A stretch of DNA of 64,000 nucleotides, taken from positions 1,016,247 to 1,080,246 of the forward strand of contig RDEW01000019.1 of NCBI GenBank assembly GCA_011109175.1, written 5' to 3'. Positions 11,030-22,089 of this stretch are shown one piece after another. The DNA is from Dicyema japonicum (lineage: Eukaryota > Dicyemida > Rhombozoa > Dicyemidae). The position numbers were made by a program, and so were the translations under genes. A model generated the notes under the pieces. That model worked only from the letters and a program-made list of their open reading frames with translations. It was not told the origin of the DNA and searched no databases. Every line of letters begins with the position of its first letter. Position 1 is the first letter of the stretch.

Positions 11030-13720
11030 ACCACATATATAACCGGATGACTATATAGATTTGAATTCAAATGGTTATACTAATCGGCACTTATTGTAGT
11101 AATAATGTTATAGGTCTAACATTCATCTGGTAGATAAAATTCATAATATAATTGTATAGGCGTCATACTTGAATCCAGGTTGTTATATTACATTGCCCAA
11201 TAGTAACCCTTAATATATATTAAAGATTTGAATTCAATGATCGATTATACTAATCGGCACTTATTGCAGTAATAATGTTATAGGTCTAACATTCATCTGG
11301 TAGATAAAATTCATAATATAATTGTATAGGCGTCATAGTTTGAATCCAGGTGGATTGAAGTAAATGCTAAATAGTAACCCTTAATAGATATAGAGATTGA
11401 ATTCAAATGATTTACTATCGGCACGTATTGCAGTAATAATGTTATAGGTCTAACCTTCATCTAGTAGATAAAAATTAATAATATAATTGTATAGGCTCAT
11501 ACTTGATTCCAGGTGGTTGAAGTAAAATGCTAAATAGTAACTCTTAATAGATAATAGAGATTGAATTCAATATGATAAATTAACTCATATCGGCACTTAT
11601 GCAGTAATAATGTTATAGGTCTAACCTTCATCTGGCAGATAAAATTCATAATATAATTGTATAGTCTTTTAGTTTTGATTCCGAGTAGTAGATTAATAAT
11701 GCTAAATAGTAATCACTTATGATAATATAGATTTGAATTCAAATGTTTTCTAATCGGCACGTATTTGCATTAATAATGTTATAGGTCTAACCTTCATGTG
11801 TTAGATAAAATTCATAATATAATTGTATAGGCCTAGTTCGAATCCAAGTGGATTAGAATTATATTGCTAAATATAACCTTAATATATATTAAAGATTTGA
11901 ATTCAAATGGTTATACTAATCGGCACTTATTGCAATAATGTTATAGGTTATGCTTCATCTGGTAGATAAAATTCATAATATATTGTATAGAACGTCATAC
12001 TTTGATTCCAGGTTGTTATATTACATTGCTAAATAGTAACCCTTAATATATATTAAAGATTTGAATTCAATGGTTATACTAATCGGCACTTATTGCAGTA
12101 ATAATGTTATTAGTAAGCTTCATCTCGCTCAGATAAAATTCATAATATAATTGTATAGGCTTCCTAGTTAAATCCAAGTGGTTGTGAAGTAAAATTTAAA
12201 TAGTATCCCTTAATAGATAAATGAGATTTGAAATCAAATGATTAATACTAATCGGCACTTATATGCAGTAATAATGTTATATGTCTAAGTTGATCTCGTA
12301 GATAAATTAATCAATATAATTGTATAGGCGTCATACTTGATTCCAGGTGGTTGAAGTAAAATGCTAAATTGTAACCTTAATAGATATTAGAGATTTGAAT
12401 TCAGAATGGTTAGTTTCTAATCGGCACTTATTGCAGTAATAATGTTATAGGTCTAACGTTCATCTGGTAGATAAAATTTCATAATATAATTGTATAGGCG
12501 TCATACTTTGAATCCAGGTGGTTATATTACATTGCTAAATAGTATCCCTTAATAGATATTAAAGATTTGAATTCAAATGGTTTACTAATCGGCACTTATT
12601 GCAATAATAATGTTATAGGTCTAACCTTCATCTGGTAGATAAAATTCATAATATAATTGTATAGGCGTCGTAGTTTGAATCCAGCTGGTTAAGTACATTG
12701 CCCAATAGTATCACTTAATATATATTAAAGATTTGAATTCAAATGGTTATACTAATCGGCACGTTTGCAGTAATAATGTTATAGGTCTAAGCTTCATCTC
12801 GTAGATAAATTCATAATATAATTGTATAGGCGTCCTAGTTTGATTCCAAGTGGTAGAATTATAATGCTAAATAGTAACCCTTATTAATAGATAATAGAGA
12901 TTTGAATTCAAATGATTATACTAATCGGCACTTATTGCAATAATAATGTTATAGGTCTAAGCTTCATCGTAGATAAAATTCATAATATAATTGTATAGGC
13001 GTCCTAGTTGATTCCAAGTGGTGAATTATATTGCTAAATAGTATCCCTTAATATATAATAAAGATTTGAATTCAAATGGTAATACTAATCGGCACTTATT
13101 GCAATAATAATGTTATAGGTCTAACCTTCATCTGGTAGATAAAATTCATAATATAATTGTATAGGCGTCGTAGTATGAATCCAGGTTGTTATATTACATT
13201 GCCCAATAGTATCCCTTAATATATATTAAAGATTTGAATTCAAATGGTAATACTAATCGGCACTTATTGCAATAATAATGTTATTGATCTAACTTCATCT
13301 GGTAGATAAAATTCATAATATAATTGTATAGGCGTCGTACTTTGAATCCAGGTTGTTATATTACATTGCCCAATAGTATCCCTTAATATAGATAATAGAG
13401 ATTTGAATTCAAATGGTTATACTAATCGGCACTTATTATAATAATAATGTTATAGGTCTAGCTTCATCTGTTAGATAAAATTCATAATATAATTGTATAG
13501 GCGTCGTAGTTTGATTCCATGTGGTTGAATTAATGCTAAATAGTAACCCTTAATATATATTAAAGATTTGAATTCAAATGGTTATACTAATCGGCACTTA
13601 TTGCAGTAATAATGTTATAGTCTAACGTTCATCTGGTAGATAAAATAATATAATTGTATAGGCGTCATACTTTGAATCCAGTGGTAGAAGTAAAATGCTA
13701 AATAGTAACCCTTAATATAA
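11030..13720. repeat. Satellite array A, about 16 monomers of 163-172 bp
   Basis: The anchor GATTTGAATTCAA recurs at 11058, 11225, 11395, 11558, 11730, 11894, 12058, 12225, 12392, 12564, 12730, 12899, 13063, 13231, 13400 and 13565, giving a period near 167 bp. Each monomer carries a CTAATCGGCAC box, TAATAATGTTATAGGTCTAA, CTTCATCTGGTAGATAAAA and ATATAATTGTATAGGCGTC, then a variable AATCCAGGTGG segment. Monomers differ by many small indels, so the array is old. Its monomer is related to, but clearly diverged from, that of array B at 45.3 kb. Confidence 0.95.
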
Positions 13721-14059
13721 AGTCGAAGACAGAACTCGTTGCAAATGAGCGAAATGGTCTCCTGTTGGAATGAAGTAAAAAATCGTTTTGAACTCCGAAA
13801 TGGAATGGAAGTCACTTGAGTAAGGTTGATCTGAAAACATAACTAGAAGTAAGGGTGAAAATTCTTAAATAAAGTAGCCACATGGGACCACGAAGAATAC
13901 TTAATTGGAAGTATAATTATTAACTCCTATATGATTCTTTATCGCATCCTGATGACGATTTGTTAAAAAAAACCCATTTGAAATTTCACGTAGCCGTTAT
14001 AAAACCCAATTTAGTCGATCCGTTTCCGTTGTGAGGTATTCACTGATGGTGGCGTCACT
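13721..14059. other. Short unique region between satellite A and the next retroelement
   Basis: This sequence directly follows the last satellite monomer (GTCGAAGACAGAAC...). It has no recognised coding capacity and ends where YADDVDF-type retroelement similarity begins. Confidence 0.4.
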
Positions 14060-15745
14060 AGTCTAACTGAGAATTACCGTTAATGCGTGGAACCAGCGAT
14101 CACAGAATGGTTATTGTCACCTTCAGCCTGGCGAAACATGCTATCAAACATAAGAAACATAATAACATTACAAACAATAATTATGAGAATACAAGAAATG
14201 GATACGCGAGGGGAAAACTGATCTCTCATCCAGACAGAGTCAAAAATTATTAAAAATACATCTGCTCTCATCTGCAGAACCAACAGTAGGAATTTCGTGG
14301 GATCACACAAAGTACATAATAATAAAGCGGACGACACATACAGAACTAGTAAAGGAGTTAGCATAGAAGTTTAAAGAAATCCATACAAAAAAAAACTAAA
14401 CGAAAAAGACTATAACATAGAAAAGCCCTTCAGGAGCAGAGGGTCCAAATCCGTAGACTGAACAAGACACTCCACCAAGAAGAACTTCTTCGCAAAATCA
14501 ATGAAGTATCCAAACTAAAGGATAATTCACAAATATATATGGCCGCTCGTTTACTACGCCACATAAACCGGAAGGAACGAATAATCATCAAAGACAAAAA
14601 TGGCAAGACATTACTGAATACTGAAGAGCAAGCGGAAGTAATTGCAATACATTTTGAGAAACTTTTTAATGTGACTACAGCAATCCCTCCATTCAAAGGA
14701 AAGCCTAGACCTTTAAAAGAACCAATTTCAATTTTGGAAGTAAAAACAGCATGTCAAAAACTAAAAATAACAGAAGCCCTGGACCAGATACGATAAACTC
14801 AGAATTACTGAAATACGGGCCTGACCCCCTTTTTGAAAAAATCGCAACACTACTAAATGATATTTTTCATACTTGGAGGCCGCTATGAGGGAACTGAGAC
14901 CAATATAATATCAAAGGAAAAATAGAAGAAGTTATTTATGCTGATGATGTTGATTTAATTTCTGAAGACAAAGAACTCCTGAGCATGTACTAGAAAAAGC
15001 ACCAGACATACTTGAGAAATGGTTTCACCGTGAACAGGGAAAAAAAGAACGGACAGAGATAAGACGGATGAACAACTCACTCGAAGAAAAATGGAGGCAC
15101 ATAAAGAAACTTGGCTCTCTACTAGGAAATAGCGAAGACATCATACGGAGAAAAACATTGGTAAATGCGGCATTACAAAGGCTGAAAAATCTTTGGCTAA
15201 AACGAAAAGGATATAACATAAAACAAAGGATTATGTTATACGACACTTTTTTCAAACCAATTCTACTATACAACTCTGGTACCTGGGCCAGCTCTAAAGA
15301 GGAATTGGAGAGGCTATACACATTTCACAGGAATCATCTAAGAAACATAACTGGAATGTCCTGCCTATCCAAGATCTCGCGGAATGGACTCTACAATAAG
15401 TGTGACTGTATACTAATAAGCCACAAGATCATTAGCTCACGTTGGAGACTTTTTGGACACGTCCTGAGGTTGGACCCGATATCCCCTCCGAATATCGCAA
15501 TTGAAGATTACTACTCCTCCAATGTAAAACGCTTTCGTGGAAGACCGAGAACTACCCTCCCGGTAGTTCTACAAAAGGATCTGAAAGCCGTAAAAAAACA
15601 TTGGCATTTGGTGACGATCTGGACTCACTGAGGGACCTAGCAAAGAACAGAAGAGCTTGGAGCTACCTAACTAATTTTCTATATTTTTTGCTGCACATGC
15701 AGGGCTATAAATAATATGGCTCTAGTGAAAGTGCTAATAATAATA
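14060..15745 (+). mobile_element. YADDVDF-type non-LTR element, internally deleted
   Basis: The 5' portion (about 14,100-14,800) matches the linker between endonuclease and RT of this family: RLLRHINRKERIIIKDKNGK and ILEVKTACQKLK. The RT core from the fingers through motif B is missing. Sequence resumes with a degraded IYADDVDLIS (about 14,935-14,965), then an intact C-terminal half (15068-15631) with SLLGNSEDIIRRKTL, KPILLYNSGTWA, SRWRLFGHVLRLD and RGRPRTTLPVVL. The 3' UTR (TGCACATGCAGGGCTATAAATAATATGG) ends in TAATAATAATAA at about 15,745. The copy is non-autonomous. Confidence 0.8.
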
Positions 15746-16203
15746 ACCAACATATACATTTTTATCACAAACATCTTCAAAATGGCAGAAAATAAAAATA
15801 TTTAGATAATAAACTTATGAAAAATATTGGAATTTAATGACCTAATTGACAATGTGTTATTTCTCAATCAAAAACTGTCAATCATAATAATATTCAATCA
15901 CTTTCAATTTATATATTAACATACAACATTTTCGGTTATTAAATCTACAATGGGGTGAAGTCGTCAAGTCGACCTCTTCTCTATTAATTATTTATTTTTG
16001 ATCAAAATTGGTAAAGTACTTCATGAATGAGAAGAGCTGTTCGGGATTCTCGACTTCGCCGGACTCGTCCTCACCTTTGTCGGTCTGGGATCACTTAGTC
16101 AGATAAGAACTTTTATTTCTTTCTCTTTGACCCAGTGATCCTGGTGGTAATAATAATAAAGTACTTCATAACTGAATAATTGATATTAGAACATCAGAAT
16201 TAA
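15746..16203. other. Intergenic, possible old retroelement tail
   Basis: Mostly AT-rich. A GC-richer patch at 15,950-16,160 ends in GGTGGTAATAATAATAAAG, which looks like another (TAA)n-type retroelement 3' end, but no coding sequence was recognised upstream of it. Confidence 0.35.
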
Positions 16204-16359
16204 TGTTCCGAAAGTCCATCAAAGAGTACTTGCTTGTTTGGATGGAAAATAGATATTTACTCTATGTGGAATGGGTAGATGTGGAAGATCTCTTAGAAGG
16301 ATATAATTTAATTCCACACTTTCTACTTAATAGCTTAGCTATTTTGTTTGACTTGTAAT
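16204..16359 (+). CDS. Small chromodomain-like ORF
   Basis: A 51-codon ORF from ATG 16204 to TAA 16359. It contains EYLLVWMENRYLLYVEWVD followed by DLLEGYNLIPHF. The placing of the aromatic and hydrophobic residues (YLxxW ... VEW ... DL ... LI..F) resembles a chromodomain, the methyl-lysine reader also found at the C-terminus of some Ty3/gypsy integrases. The frame is open somewhat upstream of the ATG, so the start is uncertain and an upstream exon is possible. It could be a gene fragment, a retroelement remnant or a chance ORF. Confidence 0.35.
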
Positions 16360-16738
16360 GATTTTATCATGAAAACGATCTGTAGCAAATGTCAATAAAT
16401 ATTACAAAAATTTGTTATAAATCTTATTAGTTAAGTATGTAATTAATTGGTTAGAATTTGAAGTCCAAAAATCAACTATCAAAAAATAAAAAAAAGTATT
16501 CATTTAACTTTGATTTGAAATTTTATCAAACTAGTACTACTTATTAAATAATTCATACTTAATGATTAGAGAATAACGGAATTAGTTAACGAATCATTAG
16601 TTTGTTAATTATTTGGGGGAACATCCCAAGGAAATGTGATGGGACAAAAGGTTGTGCTAGGCATTATGAAGGGACGCACCGTTCTACCTTGTGTTCGTCC
16701 CTGATAAATGTTTAATATTGATGATATGTCATCTATAA

Positions 16739-17622
16739 TCAGATAATATAGGAACCTGTCTCACATATTACATCATTCATAATGTAATGTGATGCTTCGC
16801 TAAAATCTCTCATTTCATTAGAGCAATAATCAATAATTTTAGTATCATTTGAGTTACCACGTCTGTCTATGACAAATGAATCACCCTTCATTAAATCTGA
16901 ACAATTATTATAAAGTTACTATAGATTAATTCTTGCTCCTGATCATCGTTAATTTCAACTACAGAAGCAGAATATTGTCCACATACTGCATTAATATGTT
17001 TTAATTCAGTAAATGAATGATTGACGATATATCCTCTCCCATTATGTATATAATAAGTAACATGGTTTCCCTGTGCAAAAATCGATATATCTGTCCTCTG
17101 AGGAGTAAGAGAAATTCCTTGAGGCACATAATGATTAAAATCAAGAATAATGTTATCTAAATAATATGTATTAATACCTTTTTCGCATACAAATACTAAT
17201 TCTTCGAATAATTGTCGAAAAGTCATGACTCCTTGACAATATTTAACACCAATGCGAGAAGCAAAATTCATGTCGTACAGTCCACTAAAGTTCAAATACG
17301 GCTAAAATTCTTGATTAACAAAAACCATGTCTCTATTATCGTTTAAAGAAAATCTTCCGTAATGGTATTTTCCTTGAATCCAAAAGTCATTACGAATATA
17401 ATCTATCAAAATACCAGAATCACTCACGACTCAATGCTAAAAGTTCATCAAAATCGTTTATGATAACTGGATAATGACCGTTTGTACAAGATGTAAATAT
17501 ATTTCTCTTACCATAAATATGATATCCATGATTTCTATAATTAAAAGTTCTGTAACATGCTTAAATTCATAAAGTAATATACTTGTTAAAGGGGATAGCA
17601 GCAAAGTGATAAAAATATTCAT
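16739..17622 (-). CDS. Secreted C-type-lectin-like protein gene, five exons
   Basis: Proposed minus-strand exons are 17622-17583, 17559-17428, 17402-17326, 17301-16920 and 16896-16739, separated by GT...AG introns of 23, 25, 24 and 23 bp. The spliced CDS is 789 nt (262 aa plus stop) with no internal stop. The N-terminus MNIFITLLLSPLTT looks like a signal peptide. A first C-type-lectin-like domain follows (TSC..GHYPVIINDFDEL, DFWIQG). After a linker, a second shows INAVCGQYSASVVEINDDQ, FVIDRRG and HYIMNDVICE, matching the conserved Cys and E/ND positions of these folds. Such proteins are usually extracellular carbohydrate or protein binders. The phase-consistent splicing is read directly from sequence; the lectin assignment is by motif. 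Confidence 0.7.
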
Positions 17623-17844
17623 CTGTCGTCTATTATAAGATTTTTGTCTATATATATATAAAAATAATTTCCTAGAAATCTCAAATATTTTCTGTGAAAA
17701 AATCGATAATCGAATCTTAATATCTGATTTACTTGTTCTTGTTGAAAAATGGTCTAAAATTATATTATCCCTCACTAATTTATTAGGATATTCTTCTATT
17801 TAGTGAGAATTGAACAGTAAATAAAAATCCAAGGAATTTCAAGA

Positions 17845-18090
17845 ATTTATGGTTTTCATTCACACATTCACAAAATAAGATTTTTTTTATGTCGGATTTC
17901 ATTCACACATTCACAAAAATAGCCTGTTTTTCACGTGTTTCATTTATGTTCCTTTAAGTCTATGGGAAGCCTGTTTTTCACGTGTTTCATTTATGTTTCT
18001 TTAAGTCTATGGGAAGCCTGTTTTTCACGTGTTTTATTTATGTTCCTTTAAGTCTATGGGAAGCCTGTTTTTCACGTGTTCCATAGTATT
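17845..18090. repeat. 47 bp minisatellite plus a short direct duplication
   Basis: Units beginning AGCCTGTTTTTCACGTGTTT start at 17921, 17968, 18015 and 18062, an exact 47 bp period with about 3.6 copies and very few differences. Immediately upstream, TTTCATTCACACATTCACAAA is present twice (near 17,858 and 17,899). The near identity of the units suggests recent slippage or unequal exchange. No ORF was recognised here or from 18,090 to 18,600. Confidence 0.9.
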
Positions 18091-18639
18091 ATTTATTTCA
18101 AAACCCCAAGACCACCAAAAAAGAAAGAATTAATTTGCTAAATTAAGTGATCTGATGAACCCAAATATTGAAAAATTTGTGTCTAATTTTTTCAAAATTA
18201 TTGTTCATATGTTCACATTAATTATCAAATTTTTTATTTCCAACTCGTTCCCATATAGGTTTTCCCGGTGGGCGATATTTTTTAAAAGTTTGTTAAAGGA
18301 GGCGATGTTCTGAATTAATTTGGGAACCATTTATCTACATAAACAATATATTGAGTATTTAAATCTTTTTTTCTTTCTTCTGGTTCATTCAGAATAAACC
18401 ACTTTTTCCAGTAGATTTATTAACTTTTTTTGTATTTTTAGTAAGACGTTTTATAAGGTAGGATATTTAGTAGACAGATTAGTTACTCTTTACTAAACCG
18501 AGTGTTTTCTTTTCTTCTGGTTGGTCTCTTCTAGATGCATATCACTTTACATAATTTTGTTCTCTTTTTAAATCTTTCAATTCATCTAAAATTTTAGTTG
18601 ATGTGATGAAGTGCCTTTCTTGCACAAGATGTCTTCTTC

Positions 18640-19990
18640 ATGCACTCAATTCCCTGTTCTCTATTGGAGCATTCAATGTAAGAGGACTAACATCACACGT
18701 AAAAGAACAACACTTATGTGCGGACCTCCAACGATATGGAATATCTGTATGCGGTCTCCAGAAAACTAAAGTCCCCAATGGTCAGGATGAAACAATGAAC
18801 GGGTATCGAGTGTCCCTGTTGCCATCAGACTGCCGAGATTATGGAATGGGGTTCGTAATACGCATGGACGTAGCTGTGGCGGCTCATAGAGCATGTAATA
18901 TCAACTACGCCTAGGAAACAACCGTAATACTACTCTATCGATTATCAATGTATATGCACGACCTTTTTGGTGAGTTTGTGACGGTCCAAAGAATCCTCTA
19001 TTGGAAGACACGGGCGCGGTAGGAGAAATGTATCTGAAGCCTCGCTGGTGAACTTCTTTGCGGCTGCTGCGGACATAGAAAGGACAAAACACCCTTCACA
19101 TCAAAGACAAAAATGGAAAATTTGTGGGTAACCCGGAAAAAAAACAGAATTGATTGCACGACACTTCGAAACACTGTTGAATAAAAAAATTAAGGACTTT
19201 CCCCTTTTCCAGGAAGAAGCAAAGGCTCTAAAAATCCCAATTACAGTGGAAGAGGTGGAATTAACGATAAATAAACTGAAGGAGAACAAGAGTGCTGGGG
19301 AGCAACTTTCCACAGTTTCAAAAAAACGATTGGAATACCTCAGGGTGATTCACTCTCTTTTTACTATTCATCATATACCTTGAATCTGCACTCCGTGACC
19401 TCCGTAAATGCTATATAGGAGACATAGAAGAGACATCTTATGCGGGTGATGTGGATTTCGTATCACGGGACGAAACCGCACTCCAACAGCATACTAGAAA
19501 ATGCACCTGAGGAGCTTGAGAAATGGTTTCTCAGTGTAAATGTAAACAAAACTGAAATTACGGAAATCAAAAGAGAAGACGATATTACTCATGAAAGATG
19601 GAGACGTACTAATAAGCTCCGCTCTCTACTAGGAGACGCTGAAGATGTACTAAGGAAAAAAACACTGGCAAATGCTGCAATTGCTAAACTGAAGAAAGGA
19701 TGGCTATGAGAAAAAAAACTTGGAATTGACATCAGATGCAGGGATTACTACGGGGTTGTGAAACCGATCTTACTGTACAACGCTAACATGCGGAAGTTTT
19801 TTCACTTAACTATTAAAACTGGATTTGTTCCATAGAAGGCAACTAAGAAGCTTACTCGGAATGGAGTGGGCACGTACTCGAAACAAGTTTTGTGAAATGC
19901 AAGGAAAATCAAATTCGACTAAGCATTAGTGACCTCATTGATCGTAGAGTCAGTGAATGGAATGAGAAAATCAGATAATTTTACAGTAGC
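18640..19990 (+). mobile_element. YADDVDF-type non-LTR element, two internal deletions
   Basis: An endonuclease start (18657-18900) reads FNVRGLTSHVKEQHL and DYGMGFVIRMDV, the family's EN N-terminus. Most of the EN is then missing. Sequence resumes at about 19,100 with HIKDKNGKF and RHFETLLNKK, then jumps from LKENKSAG directly to a degraded IGIPQGDSLS motif B and IYLESALRD (about 19,310-19,400). YAGDVDF (C-box Ala to Gly change), KLRSLLGDAEDVLRKKTL and a frame-broken C-terminus follow. The RT fingers and motif A are deleted. It is non-functional. Confidence 0.75.
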
Positions 19991-20984
19991 ATCTGTGAAA
20001 TAGTAATAAAAATGATAAACTTGTTAGTTTGAAATGTTTTTAGACAAAAGACTCAATAAAAAGCTGTTGTTGTGAAAATTCGTGAGTTGATAGAAAAATC
20101 ACCAGGATATTCTCTAATAACAGTCTTAATCTTTTCAACGACCTTCCTGATTTGAATGCGGCATAACAGTTGATGATAAGATAGTATTTTTTCAAAAACT
20201 CTAAAGTTAATAAATAAAAAATAAAAAATCAATAAAAATTTTGACTTTACTGACCTAAAAAATTAAATTTTGACCTTTTTTGATAATACCCAAAATTTTG
20301 AGTTTTAACTTTATAACTTTTGATTTATATATTATTTTTGATTAAAAATCACATTTTTATAGTTTTAGACAATTTTAAAGAACATATAAATTTTTGACTA
20401 TATAGACAAAATTCGGTCTACAATAATTCATAGATTTTTTCTGTTTATTAGAAATTTTATGAAATTCTAGCAAATTGGAAGTTTTTTAGTTAATTTTATA
20501 TTTAATAAAAAACCAGAAACTGACAATAGGTTTCAATAAAGTATTCTGAGAAAATTAATGAATTCTCTCCTCATTTGCTTGTTGACGCTTATAAGCTGTT
20601 AAAAGAAAACCTTAGAATTTGGAGTCTATATTGACTCTTTTCTGGTATAATCATGTATTAGTATAAAGATGAGAGTCTTCCATGATAACTACGAAAAATT
20701 GGTCAAGCAAACATTTGCCTTAGTGCATGAAACCCAACAAGTAGTCTTATAGTCAACTAAAAGTTTTTTGATACGTTTGATATAATAGTCGTTTAACGAA
20801 ATTGTTCTAGTCGATAGCAGAAAAGTAGACTTCAAGTCTTTTGGCTGTCGACAAGCTTATGTCGACCAAAATGCGAAACACAAGAATTATGACGCATACG
20901 TGTTTTTCACGTAGACTATAGTTTTCTAATCTGTAGATCTCAGCATGTTTTGAGTGATTGCACAATGTCTGCACAATGTCTGCA
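19991..20984. other. AT-rich intergenic region left of the inverted repeat
   Basis: No gene was recognised. At its right edge TGCACAATGTC is repeated three times in tandem (about 20,959-20,991), exactly where similarity between the two palindrome arms begins. Confidence 0.5.
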
Positions 20985-21184
20985 CAATGTCTGCGGTCTT
21001 AAATTTTAACGGGTCATGTGGGTTCTTATATAAAATCCTGGAATTCAAAATAACATTTATTCAATAGATACGATAAGAAATATCCTTCAATTGGACACAG
21101 ATAACTGGCACTGTTTTTACGTGAAAAATGATACTTTGCCTTCTAAGTAAAATCAGGTCCCAGAGATGCAGTAAGGGATATGCT

Positions 21185-21930
21185 ATGCCATTTTCAACTA
21201 CTCGGCTTTTCACGAAGAAGTGGAAAAAATCTGTTCAAGAATCCCCGGGTGGAAATTGGCGGACATCGATTACATTGTTTGAGAACATTACGCAGTAAGT
21301 ATAGTACTTCATTTCAGATTTAATCAACTCTGGTAAATGTTACCACCATCTCAGTCACACCGGTAGATGTGCATATACTAGAAATGGGGTTATAATATTA
21401 AATGATTGCTTTATGGAATGTTACCCCATCTGTCAGAGTATTCATAATATTGAATGATAGAATTCCAGAGTAGATCTGATTCTCAACCTTTTTACTACAT
21501 CCAGAATTTGGATCTACCCCCAAGGTATTTTTGAGGTTATTTTAGAACGACTCCCGAATCCAAAAGGTAAGAGTCACTATAAAGTAGATAATTCTTATTG
21601 TATTGGATCAAGGTGTATCTTCATTTTGCAGATAACGAGAAGTATCGAAGATTAAAGACAAGAGTGTAAAAAAAATGAGTGGATACTAGCGAATATAGAA
21701 AATATGTCTGAACTAGAATTTCTCAAATCCACATGTGAGAGATATCAAAGCAAATACGATATGAGAAACGTATACTACATTGGTAACTTCCTACAATACA
21801 GAGGAACACTTCTGCTAAGAAATGGAATAATATTTTACACCAATTATCCTTTTTTAAAACGAAAAGCGATCTGCCAGATAGGTTTGGGGTACTAATAAGT
21901 TGGATAATTTGTCTTTTGGGAATAAAGATA
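21185..21930 (+). pseudogene. Unrecognised multi-exon gene, left-arm copy
   Basis: Starting at ATG 21185, exons are linked by phase-compatible GT...AG introns at 21295-21317 (23 bp, GTAAGT donor), 21333-21354 (22), 21438-21460 (23) and 21525-21545 (21). The protein has a Cys-rich stretch (CHTGRCAYTRNG, CFMECYPIC). A later exon at 21704-21895 holds SELEFLKSTCERYQSK and LRNGIIFYTNYPF. Compared with the right arm, one G is missing in the next exon (GTAGATAATT versus GTAGGATAATT), and the end of the last exon is frameshifted. This copy therefore looks broken. I do not recognise the family. Confidence 0.5.
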
Positions 21931-22089
21931 ATCTAATTTAACTGATAAGCATGATATTGGCTACTTATATTAACTATAACTACTTATATTAACTTCCTTG
22001 GTTTCTGATGTCTTATGAGTCCTTCACTTGATCCGTTTCACGAGAATACAAGGCTTTCATCCACCATGAAGTTAAGTTGATATTTTGCG

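Noticed and set aside
11030-13720. Tandem repeats as a CRISPR array
   Set aside because: The units are contiguous 163-172 bp satellite monomers with no short repeat/unique spacer structure, in a eukaryotic setting.
14080-14364. Hydrophobic minus-strand ORF resembling a membrane protein
   Set aside because: The plus strand here is retroelement linker sequence. The hydrophobicity is the usual complement of Lys/Glu-rich coding DNA.
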